Of a stretch of DNA of 64,000 nt, positions 9,360 to 17,207 are shown piece after piece. Each line of letters starts with the position of its first letter. The first letter of the stretch is position 1. The translations under genes were made by a program, and so were the position numbers. The notes under the pieces are model-generated. The model was not told the DNA's origin and ran no database searches. It saw only the letters and a list, made by a program, of their open reading frames with translations. The stretch is taken from positions 2,480,001-2,544,000 of the forward strand of contig NZ_CP178208.1 in the NCBI RefSeq assembly GCF_047219225.1. Reading direction: 5' to 3'. The DNA is from IMCC45349 sp047219225 (lineage in GTDB: Bacteria; Bacteroidota; Bacteroidia; Flavobacteriales; Flavobacteriaceae).

Positions 9360-9803
9360 TTAGGCCATTATTTGTTTTAAGTGGTGTTCTAAATGCTCTA
9401 CATAATCTTTTATTAAAAATCTTAAGTTTGTAATTGTATCTTTTTCTAGTTTAACTTTATAGTGAAGTGTTTTCTCTGTTTGATTTTTTATTATAAAAAT
9501 AATTCGAGTATTAATAGCTTTCCAAAACTCCGCAAGAGCTGTTGTATCTGAGTTTTGATAATTATTTATCTTAACTAATTCATTTTGATTGTATTTTTTA
9601 ATTGAGTAAGGTTTATTATTAAATTGAATTTCTGTAAACCTTTGAAGGTTGTTAACTCCAGAGTCAATTAAATGTCCTAGAATTTCTTTCTTAGACCATT
9701 TTTTAGCAGATACTTTATAACTCAATTCAGCTTCAGAAGCTTGAGCTATATATTCTAATCCGTCAAACAATAATTGTTCAAGTTTATTTACTGTTTCTGT
9801 CAT
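9360..9803 (-). CDS. DinB/YfiT-like metal-dependent hydrolase family protein
   Basis: A 147-residue four-helix protein of the DinB-like superfamily. Conserved points are KWSKKEILGHLIDSGVNN (first metal-type His) and YVEHLEHHLKQIM near the C-terminus (His pair). Members often bind a divalent metal and some are thiol (bacillithiol-type) transferases, but this one cannot be assigned. I take the ATG at 9803, because the upstream open frame (from 9926) has no homology-like content and overlaps the neighbouring gene and the repeat at 9863-9888. Confidence 0.82.
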   Translation of the reverse strand: MTETVNKLEQLLFDGLEYIAQASEAELSYKVSAKKWSKKEILGHLIDSGVNNLQRFTEIQFNNKPYSIKKYNQNELVKINNYQNSDTTALAEFWKAINTRIIFIIKNQTEKTLHYKVKLEKDTITNLRFLIKDYVEHLEHHLKQIMA

Positions 9804-9862
9804 TTTTATGTAGGAATCGTAAGCCGAGTAAATATACACAATGTTTTGAATTGTAAATAAAT

Positions 9863-9888
9863 AGCAATAGATTATAGCCATTATTGGC
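9863..9888 (-). repeat. attC-like half site, truncated (cassette boundary 1)
   Basis: This 26-bp stretch matches 21 of 26 positions of 10400-10425, the left half of the full attC-like site. Only the R''/L''-type half is present; no partner half follows before the DinB start. It begins right after the stop of the small lipoprotein gene, as expected for the downstream end of a gene cassette. Confidence 0.55.
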
Positions 9889-9894
9889 AATAAT

Positions 9895-10278
9895 TTATTC
9901 CCAACCTTTACGCATTTTCCAAACAAAAACTCTATCGTTTTTGTCCTCTATAAACTCAATTTCAGTGTTGGATTTATACTTAATGGTATAATTCCACTTA
10001 ATACTATCCCTCTTTGAAATTAATCGATTATCTTCTTTTAATTCCCACGTAAACATTCCTTCAACATGAGTAGTTAATCCAGTTTTGTCTTTGTAAAATT
10101 CAAACCCAATTAATTCTCCTGCAGTTGGAGGATTTTCATAAACTTGTCCGTCTATAATAACTTCTCCACGATACATTGTCCATTTACCAAGTAAATCACT
10201 TTCATTAAAGTTCTTTTCTTTTTGAACACAAGAAGTTATTAATGTTGTTAGAATGAGTATTAAAAGATTTTTGTACAT
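9895..10278 (-). CDS. Small lipoprotein, lipocalin-like, in a cassette-like unit
   Basis: A 127-residue protein with a lipoprotein signal (LITSC, lipobox cysteine at about residue 17), then LLGKWTMYRGEVIIDG, resembling the start of lipocalin-like lipid-binding lipoproteins of Bacteroidota. The remainder is beta-rich (GMFTWELKEDNRLISK). It stands alone between repeats: 9883-9896 and 10294-10307 are inverted copies matching at 12 of 14 positions and bracket the gene. No specific function can be given. It reads as an accessory gene carried in an integron-like cassette. Confidence 0.7.
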   Translation of the reverse strand: MYKNLLILILTTLITSCVQKEKNFNESDLLGKWTMYRGEVIIDGQVYENPPTAGELIGFEFYKDKTGLTTHVEGMFTWELKEDNRLISKRDSIKWNYTIKYKSNTEIEFIEDKNDRVFVWKMRKGWE

Positions 10279-10293
10279 GAAGCAGATCCTTTT

Positions 10294-10431
10294 AAATTAT
10301 TGACAACGGTTTGGGTATGAGCAGTGGCTCAATCACCGATGTTGTTTTTATTTAATTGTTTGTATTTCATCTTTGATTTTCGCTTGAAAGCCAGGTTAGA
10401 GCCATTGATTATACCCGTTGTTGGCGTGTCG
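10294..10431 (-). repeat. Complete attC-like recombination site between two cassettes
   Basis: Reading the minus strand, the site starts with GACACGCCAACAACGG and ends with CCGTTGTCAATAATTT. Inner arms 10303-10330 and 10399-10422 are imperfect inverted repeats (GGTATnAnCAnTGGCTC in both). The outermost arms do not pair with each other; each pairs instead with the far end of its own gene unit. That is the organisation of integron attC sites (R''-L''...L'-R'). No integrase gene is visible in the window. Confidence 0.6.
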
Positions 10432-10438
10432 TTATTTT

Positions 10439-10912
10439 TTACCAACTCAAGCAGAACCTATTATCTCCATCTTCTCTATCAATTTCCATGGAGCCTTGTT
10501 CTGCCCCATAGGTCCAATGTCCAGTAAACCTTAAATTAATCGGATTTGTACTATTCGTTATCTGCAAATTGCTAATTTTCCAAATTCTCGTTGATTCGTA
10601 ACCTTCCGTGTTCCGAGTATCTGTATCTAAAGTCCATTTCACCTTACCATGTTCAATTAGTGAAATGATAGGAGACAAAGTATCATTCCGATTCTCTAAA
10701 ATCAATTTACCTCCTTCTGATAATTCAAAATACTGTGACGTTTCAGTTAATTCAATTTGATCAACCAATACTGCTTCAAACGGTCCATCATCCATTCCGC
10801 ATCCAACATTGAACATATGCCATACTAAACCATAAAGAATTAAATACCCAGCAAGCCAAACTCCTGCAACAATTCCAATTCCAATTAATATTCTTTTGAA
10901 AATTTTGTTCAT
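10439..10912 (-). CDS. Hypothetical membrane-anchored protein in a cassette-like unit
   Basis: A 157-residue protein with one N-terminal transmembrane helix (about residues 7-32, very Gly/Ile/Leu-rich) and a predicted extracytoplasmic beta-rich domain containing two Trp-rich strands and cysteines at about 38 and 154. I do not recognise a family. It is bracketed by GTTGGCGTGY at 10420-10429 and its inverse at 10921-10930 (9 of 10 matching), so it forms a second cassette-like unit. The ATG at 10912 is 8 bp from the boundary repeat. Confidence 0.6.
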   Translation of the reverse strand: MNKIFKRILIGIGIVAGVWLAGYLILYGLVWHMFNVGCGMDDGPFEAVLVDQIELTETSQYFELSEGGKLILENRNDTLSPIISLIEHGKVKWTLDTDTRNTEGYESTRIWKISNLQITNSTNPINLRFTGHWTYGAEQGSMEIDREDGDNRFCLSW

Positions 10913-10920
10913 TTTTCAAT

Positions 10921-10934
10921 GCACGCCAACGTAT
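10921..10934 (-). repeat. attC-like right end (cassette boundary 3)
   Basis: GCACGCCAAC at 10921-10930 is the inverse of 10420-10429 and lies just upstream of the hypothetical gene start, as the R' half of a cassette would. No L-type inner arms are visible next to it, so the site is partial. Confidence 0.45.
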
Positions 10935-10935
10935 G

Positions 10936-10959
10936 AATATACTCCCTAGGGAGTATATT
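10936..10959. repeat. 24-bp perfect palindrome centred on CCCTAGGG
   Basis: The half sequence AATATACTCCCT is followed at once by its exact complement, giving a 24-bp dyad without a loop. It sits 2 bp from the cassette end and about 114 bp downstream of the tmRNA terminator. A second small dyad (CTAGAA and TTCTAG, 10974-10990) follows. Possible roles are an operator or a recombination or cruciform element. Confidence 0.55.
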
Positions 10960-11072
10960 TTTATTATATATACCTAGAATTATTTTCTAGTTTGTTTGTA
11001 TAAAGTTATAAAAATGTAGAGATTTTATTACATGATTACTGAAATTGTCACCTAATTTGTCTACTAAAAAAT

Positions 11073-11108
11073 AAAACCCTTGTAAATATAGTGTTTTACA
11101 AGGGTTTT
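11073..11108 (-). terminator. Rho-independent terminator of the tmRNA
   Basis: A perfect 14-bp stem (11073-11086 with 11095-11108) and 8-nt loop begins 3 nt after the tmRNA 3' end. On the minus strand it is followed by a T-rich stretch. Confidence 0.9.
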
Positions 11109-11110
11109 TG

Positions 11111-11504
11111 TGGAGTCGGAGGGAATCGAACCCTCGTCCAAACAAGCTACCAAAGTGCTTTCTACACGCTTAGTTTTTAATTGGTTTTCGATAATAAGCT
11201 GACTAAAAACTGCCTACTTAAAACTTAGCTTCTTAAGTTTCGAATTTTTATCGAAGCACTAAAAATTCTAGGTTTACTTTTACGATGCCTCTAAGTAGAA
11301 CGCCATAAACCAAGGCTTTCAAGAGACATTTAGCTTACACACCTTGTGTGCCGAGGCTTGAACTTACTATAATTCAGTTATTAAGCAGCTAAAGCGTAGT
11401 TATTCTCGCCGTTTAAAATTTGACATAGCCTTTAACGCGTTTCAATGTCATAACGCGACGTGCTTACAGTTTAACAGATCTCGCTGTCAAAACCAGTCGA
11501 CCCC
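11111..11504 (-). ncRNA. ssrA: tmRNA (SsrA), tag GENNYALAA
   Basis: Transfer-messenger RNA, which rescues stalled ribosomes and tags truncated proteins. The 5' end GGGGTCGACTGG (from 11504) pairs as an acceptor stem with CGACTCC near 11112-11118, and the T arm reads GAGGGTTCGATTCCCTC. The resume codon is GGC at 11408-11410 and the reading frame gives GENNYALAA followed by two TAA stops (11378-11383), the tag type seen in Flavobacteriia. The terminal CCA is not encoded: the bases after the discriminator A read CAA, so the CCA-adding enzyme at 37685-39103 would be needed. A strong terminator follows. Confidence 0.95.
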
Positions 11505-11585
11505 ATTTTATTCTAAATCATTATTAGAATTATATTTAAAAAGAACGTCCTTTTTCTCAAAAGGATTGCGAAGTTACAAAAAAAG

Positions 11586-11616
11586 TTGTGCATACGCTTA
11601 AATCCTATTATTTTCG
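11586..11616 (+). promoter_or_regulatory. Candidate promoter (TTG ... TATTTTCG)
   Basis: TTG at 11586-11588 and TATTTTCG at 11609-11616 (one mismatch to the Bacteroidota TAnnTTTG -7 element), about 20 bp apart, lie 27 bp before the ATG at 11643. Confidence 0.4.
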
Positions 11617-11642
11617 TGCAAAATCTATACCAAGACAATTTT

Positions 11643-12848
11643 ATGAAATTTGCAATTATTAAAGAGCGTAAAAATCCGCCAGATCGTCGTGTTGTATTTT
11701 CTCCTGAAAAACTTGCTGAAGCTAAAGCTAAATTTCCCGAAGCAAAATTTAAAATAGAAACGTCTGATATTAGAATTTTTTCAGACAAACAATATCAAGA
11801 TGAAGGGTTTGAAGTGACTGCCGATGTTAGTGATTGCGATGTAATGCTTGGTGTAAAAGAAGTGCCTGTTGAGGCTTTAATTCCTAATAAAAAATATTTT
11901 TATTTTTCTCATACTATAAAAAAGCAACCTTATAATAGAAAGCTGTTAAAAGCAATGCTAAGTAAGAATATTGAAATGTATGATCATGAAACGATTGTGC
12001 GTGAAAATAATTCGAGATTAATTGGTTTTGGTCGCTATGCTGGTTTAGTTGGTGCTTATAATGGGTTGCGAGCATTGGGATTAAGAGATGGTATTTTTAA
12101 TTTACCAAAAGTTGAGCATTTACCAGATTTAAATGCTGTAAAAGCAGAACTTGATAAAATTACTTTGCCAAATATTAAAATACTACTTACTGGTACTGGA
12201 AAAGTTGCTCTTGGAGCTAAAGAAATCTTAGACCATTTAAAGATTAAAGAAGTTAGTGATACTTTATATTTAACTTCTGAGTTTTCTGAGCCTGTGTACT
12301 GTAGAGCAGATGTTATGGAGTACAATAAGAGAACTGACGGTAAGGCTGGAGATAAATATGAGTTTTATAAGGATCCAAGTGGTTATGAAAGTAATTTTAT
12401 GCCTTATGCTAAGGTTACCGATTTTTTTATAGCTGGACATTTTTATGGCGATGGCGCACCATACTTATTTACAAGAGAGGATGCTAAGCATCCAGATTTT
12501 AAAATCAATTTAGTAGCAGATGTATCTTGTGATATTGATGGTCCAGTAGCGAGTACTATTAAACCTTCAACTATTGCAGACCCATTTTATGGATATAATC
12601 CACAAACTGAAGAAGAAGTGGCTTATAATGCTGAAGGCGCAATTACAGTTATGGCTGTAGATAATTTGCCTTGTGAATTGCCAAAAGATGCTAGTGAAGG
12701 ATTTGGTGATGCATTTTTAGAGTATGTAATTCCTGCATTTTATAATGGAGATAAAGATGGTATTTTAGAAAGAGCAAAAATGACAGAGAATGGGAAGCTT
12801 ACACCACGTTATACTTACTTACAAGATTATGTTGACGGAAAAGAGTAA
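11643..12848 (+). CDS. Alanine dehydrogenase / saccharopine dehydrogenase-like NAD(P) oxidoreductase
   Basis: A 401-residue enzyme with the two-domain fold of the alanine dehydrogenase/PNT and Lys1-type saccharopine dehydrogenase family. The N-terminal part holds IIKERKNPPDRRVVFSP (typical KE..P.E.RV motif) and the nucleotide-binding domain holds ILLTGTGKVALGAKEIL. The length and late VADVSCDIDGPVAST motif fit the saccharopine dehydrogenase-like members of Flavobacteria. The exact substrate is not clear; lysine or alanine metabolism is plausible. I chose ATG 11643 because the family start MKFAIIKE lies there; the in-frame ATG at 11586 is within the promoter region. A terminator follows. Confidence 0.82.
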   Translation: MKFAIIKERKNPPDRRVVFSPEKLAEAKAKFPEAKFKIETSDIRIFSDKQYQDEGFEVTADVSDCDVMLGVKEVPVEALIPNKKYFYFSHTIKKQPYNRKLLKAMLSKNIEMYDHETIVRENNSRLIGFGRYAGLVGAYNGLRALGLRDGIFNLPKVEHLPDLNAVKAELDKITLPNIKILLTGTGKVALGAKEILDHLKIKEVSDTLYLTSEFSEPVYCRADVMEYNKRTDGKAGDKYEFYKDPSGYESNFMPYAKVTDFFIAGHFYGDGAPYLFTREDAKHPDFKINLVADVSCDIDGPVASTIKPSTIADPFYGYNPQTEEEVAYNAEGAITVMAVDNLPCELPKDASEGFGDAFLEYVIPAFYNGDKDGILERAKMTENGKLTPRYTYLQDYVDGKE

Positions 12849-12870
12849 TGAATAATATTTATAGATAAAG

Positions 12871-12901
12871 AAAAAGCCTATCAATTATTGATAGGCTTTT
12901 T
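12871..12901. terminator. Bidirectional rho-independent terminator
   Basis: AAAAAGCCTATCAA (12871-12884) and its exact complement (12888-12901) form a 14-bp stem with a 3-nt loop, with A and T runs on the two sides. It serves the convergent dehydrogenase and cold-shock genes. Confidence 0.92.
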
Positions 12902-12927
12902 TAGTTCTAAAAAAATAATGCTGTATA

Positions 12928-13119
12928 TTAAATAACTTTAACGTTTACTGCGTTCATTCCTTTTTTACCTTCTTTTAATTCAAACTCTACAGTATCACCT
13001 TGTCTAATTTCGTCAACTAAACCAGAGATGTGTACAAAGTACTCTGTGTTTGAACCTTCTTCTGTAATGAAACCAAAACCTTTGGTGTCATTGAAAAATT
13101 TTACTGTTCCTGTGTTCAC
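12928..13119 (-). CDS. CspA-family cold-shock protein (GTG start)
   Basis: A 63-residue single cold-shock domain: TVKFFNDTKGFGFIT contains RNP1 (KGFGFI, about 13-18), and YFVHIS (about 27-32) is RNP2 with Tyr in place of the usual Val or Ile. It binds single-stranded RNA or DNA as an RNA chaperone in the cytosol. The start is GTG at 13119; no ATG is available nearer the domain. The gene is monocistronic and shares a bidirectional terminator with the convergent dehydrogenase gene. Confidence 0.92.
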   Translation of the reverse strand: MNTGTVKFFNDTKGFGFITEEGSNTEYFVHISGLVDEIRQGDTVEFELKEGKKGMNAVNVKVI

Positions 13120-13215
13120 TATAATAATAATTTAATGTGGTAAAGGTAGTGTTAATAAATTGGCTTTTAGGTTTTTTAATCATTAATTTTCAGTAAAGTT
13201 TTAATTAGTGAATTA

Positions 13216-14358
13216 TCAATTAGTTTTTGTGTTAATTAAATACTGGTGTAATTCTCTGCCAAATAAGGCTAGAAAAGGAATGCCAATACTTTCATACTCA
13301 TAATTATTGTCGTTGTAAACTTTATTAGAATTTACATGTATGGTGGCTGATAATATATATTCAATTTCATGTTTAGTGTCTTTTATATAAGCACAATCGG
13401 TTAAATAACCATATGCATATCCTACTTTATTATAAATTTTAATATGTTCAGGGATTTTTTTCTTAGAGTCACCAAACAAAAAGAATTTCACATAACCATC
13501 ATAGTACTCTTTGGGATCATAACCTACTTCTCTAGGCAATAATGCCATTGATTTAATAATAAAATTGCGTTGTTTTTCATTAAGTTTAAATTGTTCCTCA
13601 ACGCTATATTTTTCTGGAAACATTAAGCGTTTCATAACATTGTGTTGGGTGGTTAGTGGGTAGTAGTTTTTTTTAGAAAAATCCATTGGTTTATTTATTA
13701 ACGAGTCATTTTTATAAAACCCAATCCCTTTTTTTAGTTTAGATAAATTAAGCGCTTTTATTGCGTTGTTTTGTATTGATTTTGTTGTAATAAATGTTGA
13801 ATCGTTTTGTCTAAATTCAAGTGGCTTTGTTTTTAAATTATATGCGTTTTTAGTAGATAGTCTATGCGATATTTTAACAGGTGTAAGTCCTTTGCTGTTT
13901 AATGAATTATTTATGAAGTCGCTTCCTAAATACTCATAAAGTCTATTATAAGTATCATTACTACTTACAGCAAAAATATCTGTAATGTCTTTCCTAAAAG
14001 ATGTAATCAAGGTATCTCCTTTAATATTAAAAGGTGTATCAAGAGTAATGTTTTTTTGTTGGTTTATTTTTTCTAAAGCTAATATAGAGACAGGAAGTTT
14101 CACTGTACTTGCAGGATAAAAATAATTGCTGTCATTAACATGATATTGATAATCTTCAAAAATAACTGTGCTGTTATTTCTGTTAATTTTAGTTAGCATT
14201 ATTTGTAATTCATGGTTGTCTGCATTATTTGCTACTGTTCTTATTATTTCTTTTTCTGATTGTAGTACTTTTTCTATAAGATTAAATGTATGCTTCTTGC
14301 TTTTACAACTAAAAATAAGAAGTAATGTTAGTGTTAGTGTTAGTTGAATATATTTCAC
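13216..14358 (-). CDS. Class A beta-lactamase-fold serine hydrolase, lipoprotein (GTG start)
   Basis: A 380-residue protein with a lipoprotein signal (LLLIFSCKSKK, lipobox Cys about 18) and the beta-lactamase2 fold: STVK active-site motif in YPASTVKLPVSIL (about 82-85), an SND motif in AVSSNDTYNRLYEYLG, and KVG in YNKVGYAYGYL in place of KTG. The KVG change and low similarity to known carbapenemases mean that antibiotic hydrolysis cannot be assumed; a cell-wall-related carboxypeptidase or other hydrolase is equally possible. The signal peptide contains an LTLTLT run from a GTGTTA-type repeat at 14327-14344. The start codon is GTG. Confidence 0.8.
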   Translation of the reverse strand: MKYIQLTLTLTLLLIFSCKSKKHTFNLIEKVLQSEKEIIRTVANNADNHELQIMLTKINRNNSTVIFEDYQYHVNDSNYFYPASTVKLPVSILALEKINQQKNITLDTPFNIKGDTLITSFRKDITDIFAVSSNDTYNRLYEYLGSDFINNSLNSKGLTPVKISHRLSTKNAYNLKTKPLEFRQNDSTFITTKSIQNNAIKALNLSKLKKGIGFYKNDSLINKPMDFSKKNYYPLTTQHNVMKRLMFPEKYSVEEQFKLNEKQRNFIIKSMALLPREVGYDPKEYYDGYVKFFLFGDSKKKIPEHIKIYNKVGYAYGYLTDCAYIKDTKHEIEYILSATIHVNSNKVYNDNNYEYESIGIPFLALFGRELHQYLINTKTN

Positions 14359-14387
14359 GTAAATAATGGTTAGTTATTTACTAAAGA

Positions 14388-14418
14388 TAAAAAAAAGCAC
14401 CAAGTATATTTGATGCTT
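14388..14418 (-). terminator. Terminator of lysA
   Basis: An imperfect 10-bp stem (14395-14404 with 14409-14418, one mismatch and one G-U pair) is followed on the minus strand by eight T residues. It lies just after the lysA stop. Confidence 0.75.
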
Positions 14419-14424
14419 AATGAG

Positions 14425-15630
14425 TTAAAATGATATTTCAATTTGATTTTTTAAGAGGTCTTCAAAAGTTTCTCGTTTTCTAATTAAATGCGCTTTGTTG
14501 TTATACCAAAGCACTTCAGCAGGTCTATAACGTGAATTGTAATTACTAGACATATTAAAGCAATAAGCACCAGCATTTTTGAATGCTAAAATATCACCTT
14601 CGGTAATTTCATTTATTCTTCTATTATTAGCAAAAGTGTCTGTTTCGCAAATATAACCTACAACTGAGTAAAAACGTTGATTGCCTTTAGGGTTAGAAAT
14701 ATTTTCAATTTCATGACGTGATCCATAAAGCATTGGTCTAATCAAATGATTAAAACCTGTGTCTACTTGAGCGAATACTGTTGAGGTAGTTTGTTTTATA
14801 GAGTTTACTTTTGTTAAAAAATATCCCGATTCTGATACCAAAAATTTGCCTGGTTCAAAGGCAAGTGTTAGTTCCTTACCATAGTTTTTACAAAAAGTTT
14901 TAAAACGTGTGGTTAATTTTTTTCCAAATTCTTCAATATTTGTTTCTATGTCGCCTTCTTTATAAGGTACCTTAAAACCAGAACCAAAATCAATAAATTC
15001 TAGGTTGTCAAAATGTTTAGCTGTATTAAATAATATTTCGCTAGCATAAAGAAATACATCAATGTCTAATATGTCACTTCCTGTATGCATATGCACTCCA
15101 TTTATTTTCATTTTGGTGTTTTCTACTATTCTTAAAATATGTGGAATTTGATGAATGGAAATGCCAAATTTTGAATCAATATGTCCCACAGATATATTAG
15201 TATTTCCTCCAGCCATAACATGTGGATTTATTCTAATACAAACTGGAATCTTAGGATGTTTTGAACCAAATTGTTCTAATATTGCTAGATTATCAATGTT
15301 AATTTGAACACCAAGTTTAGCAACTTCTTCTATTTCTGTTAGTGATACACCATTAGGTGTGAAAATAATATCATTGGCTTTAAAACCTGCATGTAACCCT
15401 AGTTTTACTTCTTGAATAGAAACTGTATCTAGTCCAGCTCCTAAAGAATTGATAAACTTTAATATAGATACATTGGTTAATGCTTTTGCAGCATAATTTA
15501 CTTTTAATTTTTTTACTTTATCAAAAGCATTGGTTAGGCGTTTATATTGTGATTCAATTTTCTGAGCATTATACACATAAAGTGGGCTTCCGTATTCATT
15601 TGCTATTTTTAATAATTGTTGCTGTTGCAT
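14425..15630 (-). CDS. lysA: Diaminopimelate decarboxylase
   Basis: A 401-residue PLP enzyme of fold type III that converts meso-diaminopimelate to L-lysine. The PLP lysine is in KVNYAAKALTN (about residue 49), followed by GHIDSKFGI, HMHTGSDI, the glycine loop GSGFKVPY, EPGKFLV and the catalytic-cysteine region YICETDTFA. I chose the ATG at 15630: the in-frame TTG at 15648 sits inside a TAnnTTTG promoter element, so it cannot be translated from that promoter. It is divergent from sucC. DapD of the same pathway is at 44815-45630. Confidence 0.93.
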   Translation of the reverse strand: MQQQQLLKIANEYGSPLYVYNAQKIESQYKRLTNAFDKVKKLKVNYAAKALTNVSILKFINSLGAGLDTVSIQEVKLGLHAGFKANDIIFTPNGVSLTEIEEVAKLGVQINIDNLAILEQFGSKHPKIPVCIRINPHVMAGGNTNISVGHIDSKFGISIHQIPHILRIVENTKMKINGVHMHTGSDILDIDVFLYASEILFNTAKHFDNLEFIDFGSGFKVPYKEGDIETNIEEFGKKLTTRFKTFCKNYGKELTLAFEPGKFLVSESGYFLTKVNSIKQTTSTVFAQVDTGFNHLIRPMLYGSRHEIENISNPKGNQRFYSVVGYICETDTFANNRRINEITEGDILAFKNAGAYCFNMSSNYNSRYRPAEVLWYNNKAHLIRKRETFEDLLKNQIEISF

Positions 15631-15645
15631 AACCAAAAATTTTTT

Positions 15646-15653
15646 CAAAGGTA
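15646..15653 (-). promoter_or_regulatory. lysA -7 element TACCTTTG
   Basis: A perfect TAnnTTTG match on the minus strand, ending 15 nt before the ATG at 15630. It decides the lysA start codon. No clear -33 TTG at the usual spacing. Confidence 0.6.
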
Positions 15654-15788
15654 TTTTTTTGAGAGTAGATAAAAATTAAACAATCCTATAATTACATATT
15701 TTAAACAAGTTGTTAATTATATAACAATCAATCTAAAATAGATGTACTTTTTCATAATTAAATATTAGGGTAAGTAAATGTGATTATT

Positions 15789-15796
15789 TACTTTTG
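15789..15796 (+). promoter_or_regulatory. sucC -7 element TACTTTTG
   Basis: A perfect TAnnTTTG match 27 bp before the sucC ATG at 15824. The in-frame TTG at 15794 lies within it, which excludes that codon as the start. Confidence 0.6.
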
Positions 15797-15823
15797 TCAC
15801 ACAAAAATTTTACTTTTAATAAG

Positions 15824-17017
15824 ATGAATTTACACGAATATCAAGGAAAAGAATTATTAAGCAGCTTTGGCGTACGTATTCAACGTGGTATTGTTGCACA
15901 AAATGCTGACGAAGCGGTTGAAGCAGCAAAAAAATTAACTGAAGAAACTGGTACAGGTTGGCACGTTATAAAAGCACAAGTTCATGCTGGTGGACGTGGT
16001 AAAGGTGGTGGAGTTAAGCTTGCTAAAAATTTAGACGAGGTTAAAACTATTGCTGGAGATATTATTGGAATGGACTTAGTAACACCTCAAACTTCTGCTG
16101 AAGGTAAGCGTGTACACCAAGTTTTAGTAGCTGAAGATGTATATTACCCTGGAGATTCTGAACCAGAAGAATATTATATGTCAGTTCTTTTAAATAGAAG
16201 CAATGGACGTAATATGATTATGTATTCTACTGAAGGTGGAATGGATATTGAAACTGTAGCTGAAGAAACACCACATTTAATCTTTACAGAAGAAATTGAT
16301 CCTGCAACAGGAATTTTACCTTTTCAAGCTCGTAAAGTAGCTTTTAATTTAGGATTATCTGGAGCAGCATTTAAAGACATGACAAAGTTTGTAACGTCAT
16401 TATATACTGCTTATGTAAAGTCTGATTCATCTTTATTTGAAATTAATCCTGTATTAAAAACAAGTGATGATAAAATAATGGCAGTAGATGCTAAAGTTAC
16501 TTTAGATGACAATGCTTTATTTAGACATAAAGATTTAGCTGAATTACGTGATTTACGTGAAGAAAATCCAATTGAAGTTGAAGCTGGTGCATTAGGTCTT
16601 AACTATGTAGATTTAGATGGTAATGTTGGATGTATGGTTAATGGTGCTGGATTAGCAATGGCAACTATGGATTTAATTAAGCAAGCTGGAGGTGATCCTG
16701 CTAACTTCTTAGATGTTGGAGGAACTGCTGATGCTGCTAGAGTAGAGGCTGCATTTAGAATTATCCTTAAAGATCCTAATGTAAAAGCTATATTAATCAA
16801 TATTTTTGGAGGTATTGTAAGATGTGATCGTGTTGCTCAAGGTGTAGTTGATGCTTACAAGAATATGGGTGATGCTATTCAAGTTCCAATTATTGTACGT
16901 TTACAAGGTACAAATGCTGACATCGCTAAAGAATTAATAGACAGTTCTGGTCTTGATGTACAAAGTGCAGTTGAGTTCCAAGAAGCTGCTGATAAGGTAC
17001 AAGCAGTTTTAGCGTAA
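15824..17017 (+). CDS. sucC: Succinyl-CoA synthetase (ADP-forming) subunit beta
   Basis: A 397-residue ATP-grasp beta subunit of the TCA-cycle enzyme that interconverts succinyl-CoA and succinate with ATP formation. It begins MNLHEYQGKELL, carries QVHAGGRGKGGGVKLA (nucleotide loop), LFEINPV, and the CoA-side GGTADAARVEAAF and NIFGGIVRCDRVAQG motifs. The full length is normal. The alpha subunit gene sucD is not adjacent, which is common in Flavobacteriaceae. A terminator follows at 17041. Confidence 0.97.
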   Translation: MNLHEYQGKELLSSFGVRIQRGIVAQNADEAVEAAKKLTEETGTGWHVIKAQVHAGGRGKGGGVKLAKNLDEVKTIAGDIIGMDLVTPQTSAEGKRVHQVLVAEDVYYPGDSEPEEYYMSVLLNRSNGRNMIMYSTEGGMDIETVAEETPHLIFTEEIDPATGILPFQARKVAFNLGLSGAAFKDMTKFVTSLYTAYVKSDSSLFEINPVLKTSDDKIMAVDAKVTLDDNALFRHKDLAELRDLREENPIEVEAGALGLNYVDLDGNVGCMVNGAGLAMATMDLIKQAGGDPANFLDVGGTADAARVEAAFRIILKDPNVKAILINIFGGIVRCDRVAQGVVDAYKNMGDAIQVPIIVRLQGTNADIAKELIDSSGLDVQSAVEFQEAADKVQAVLA

Positions 17018-17040
17018 GACTAAAAAATAATATTTTAAAG

Positions 17041-17070
17041 AAGGGCAACCCATAAAGTTGCTCTTTTTTT
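17041..17070 (+). terminator. Terminator of sucC
   Basis: AAGGGCAAC pairs with GTTGCTCTT (9 bp, one G-U) across a 7-nt loop and is followed by a T run. Confidence 0.85.
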
Positions 17071-17207
17071 ATGAATATTCTCTAAATAATTGAAATGTTA
17101 AAAATGTATTAATAAATGTTAAGTTTTATTAATTGGTGTAACAAATAGAAAAATATACAGTCTATAAGGTATCAATCAATTTTACAATCAATTTAAAACG
17201 AACAATT

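Noticed and set aside
9804..9926. N-terminal extension of the DinB gene
   Set aside because: The extension overlaps the neighbouring gene and the attC-like repeat; the DinB homology begins at ATG 9803.
11513..11788. 91-residue minus-strand ORF beside the tmRNA
   Set aside because: It is mostly antisense to the dehydrogenase gene and occupies the tmRNA promoter region; composition is not protein-like.
13216..14358. Call as an antibiotic-resistance beta-lactamase
   Set aside because: KTG is replaced by KVG and no close match to known resistance enzymes can be shown from sequence reading; kept as a serine hydrolase.
15631..15648. TTG start for lysA upstream of ATG 15630
   Set aside because: The TTG lies inside the perfect TACCTTTG promoter element.
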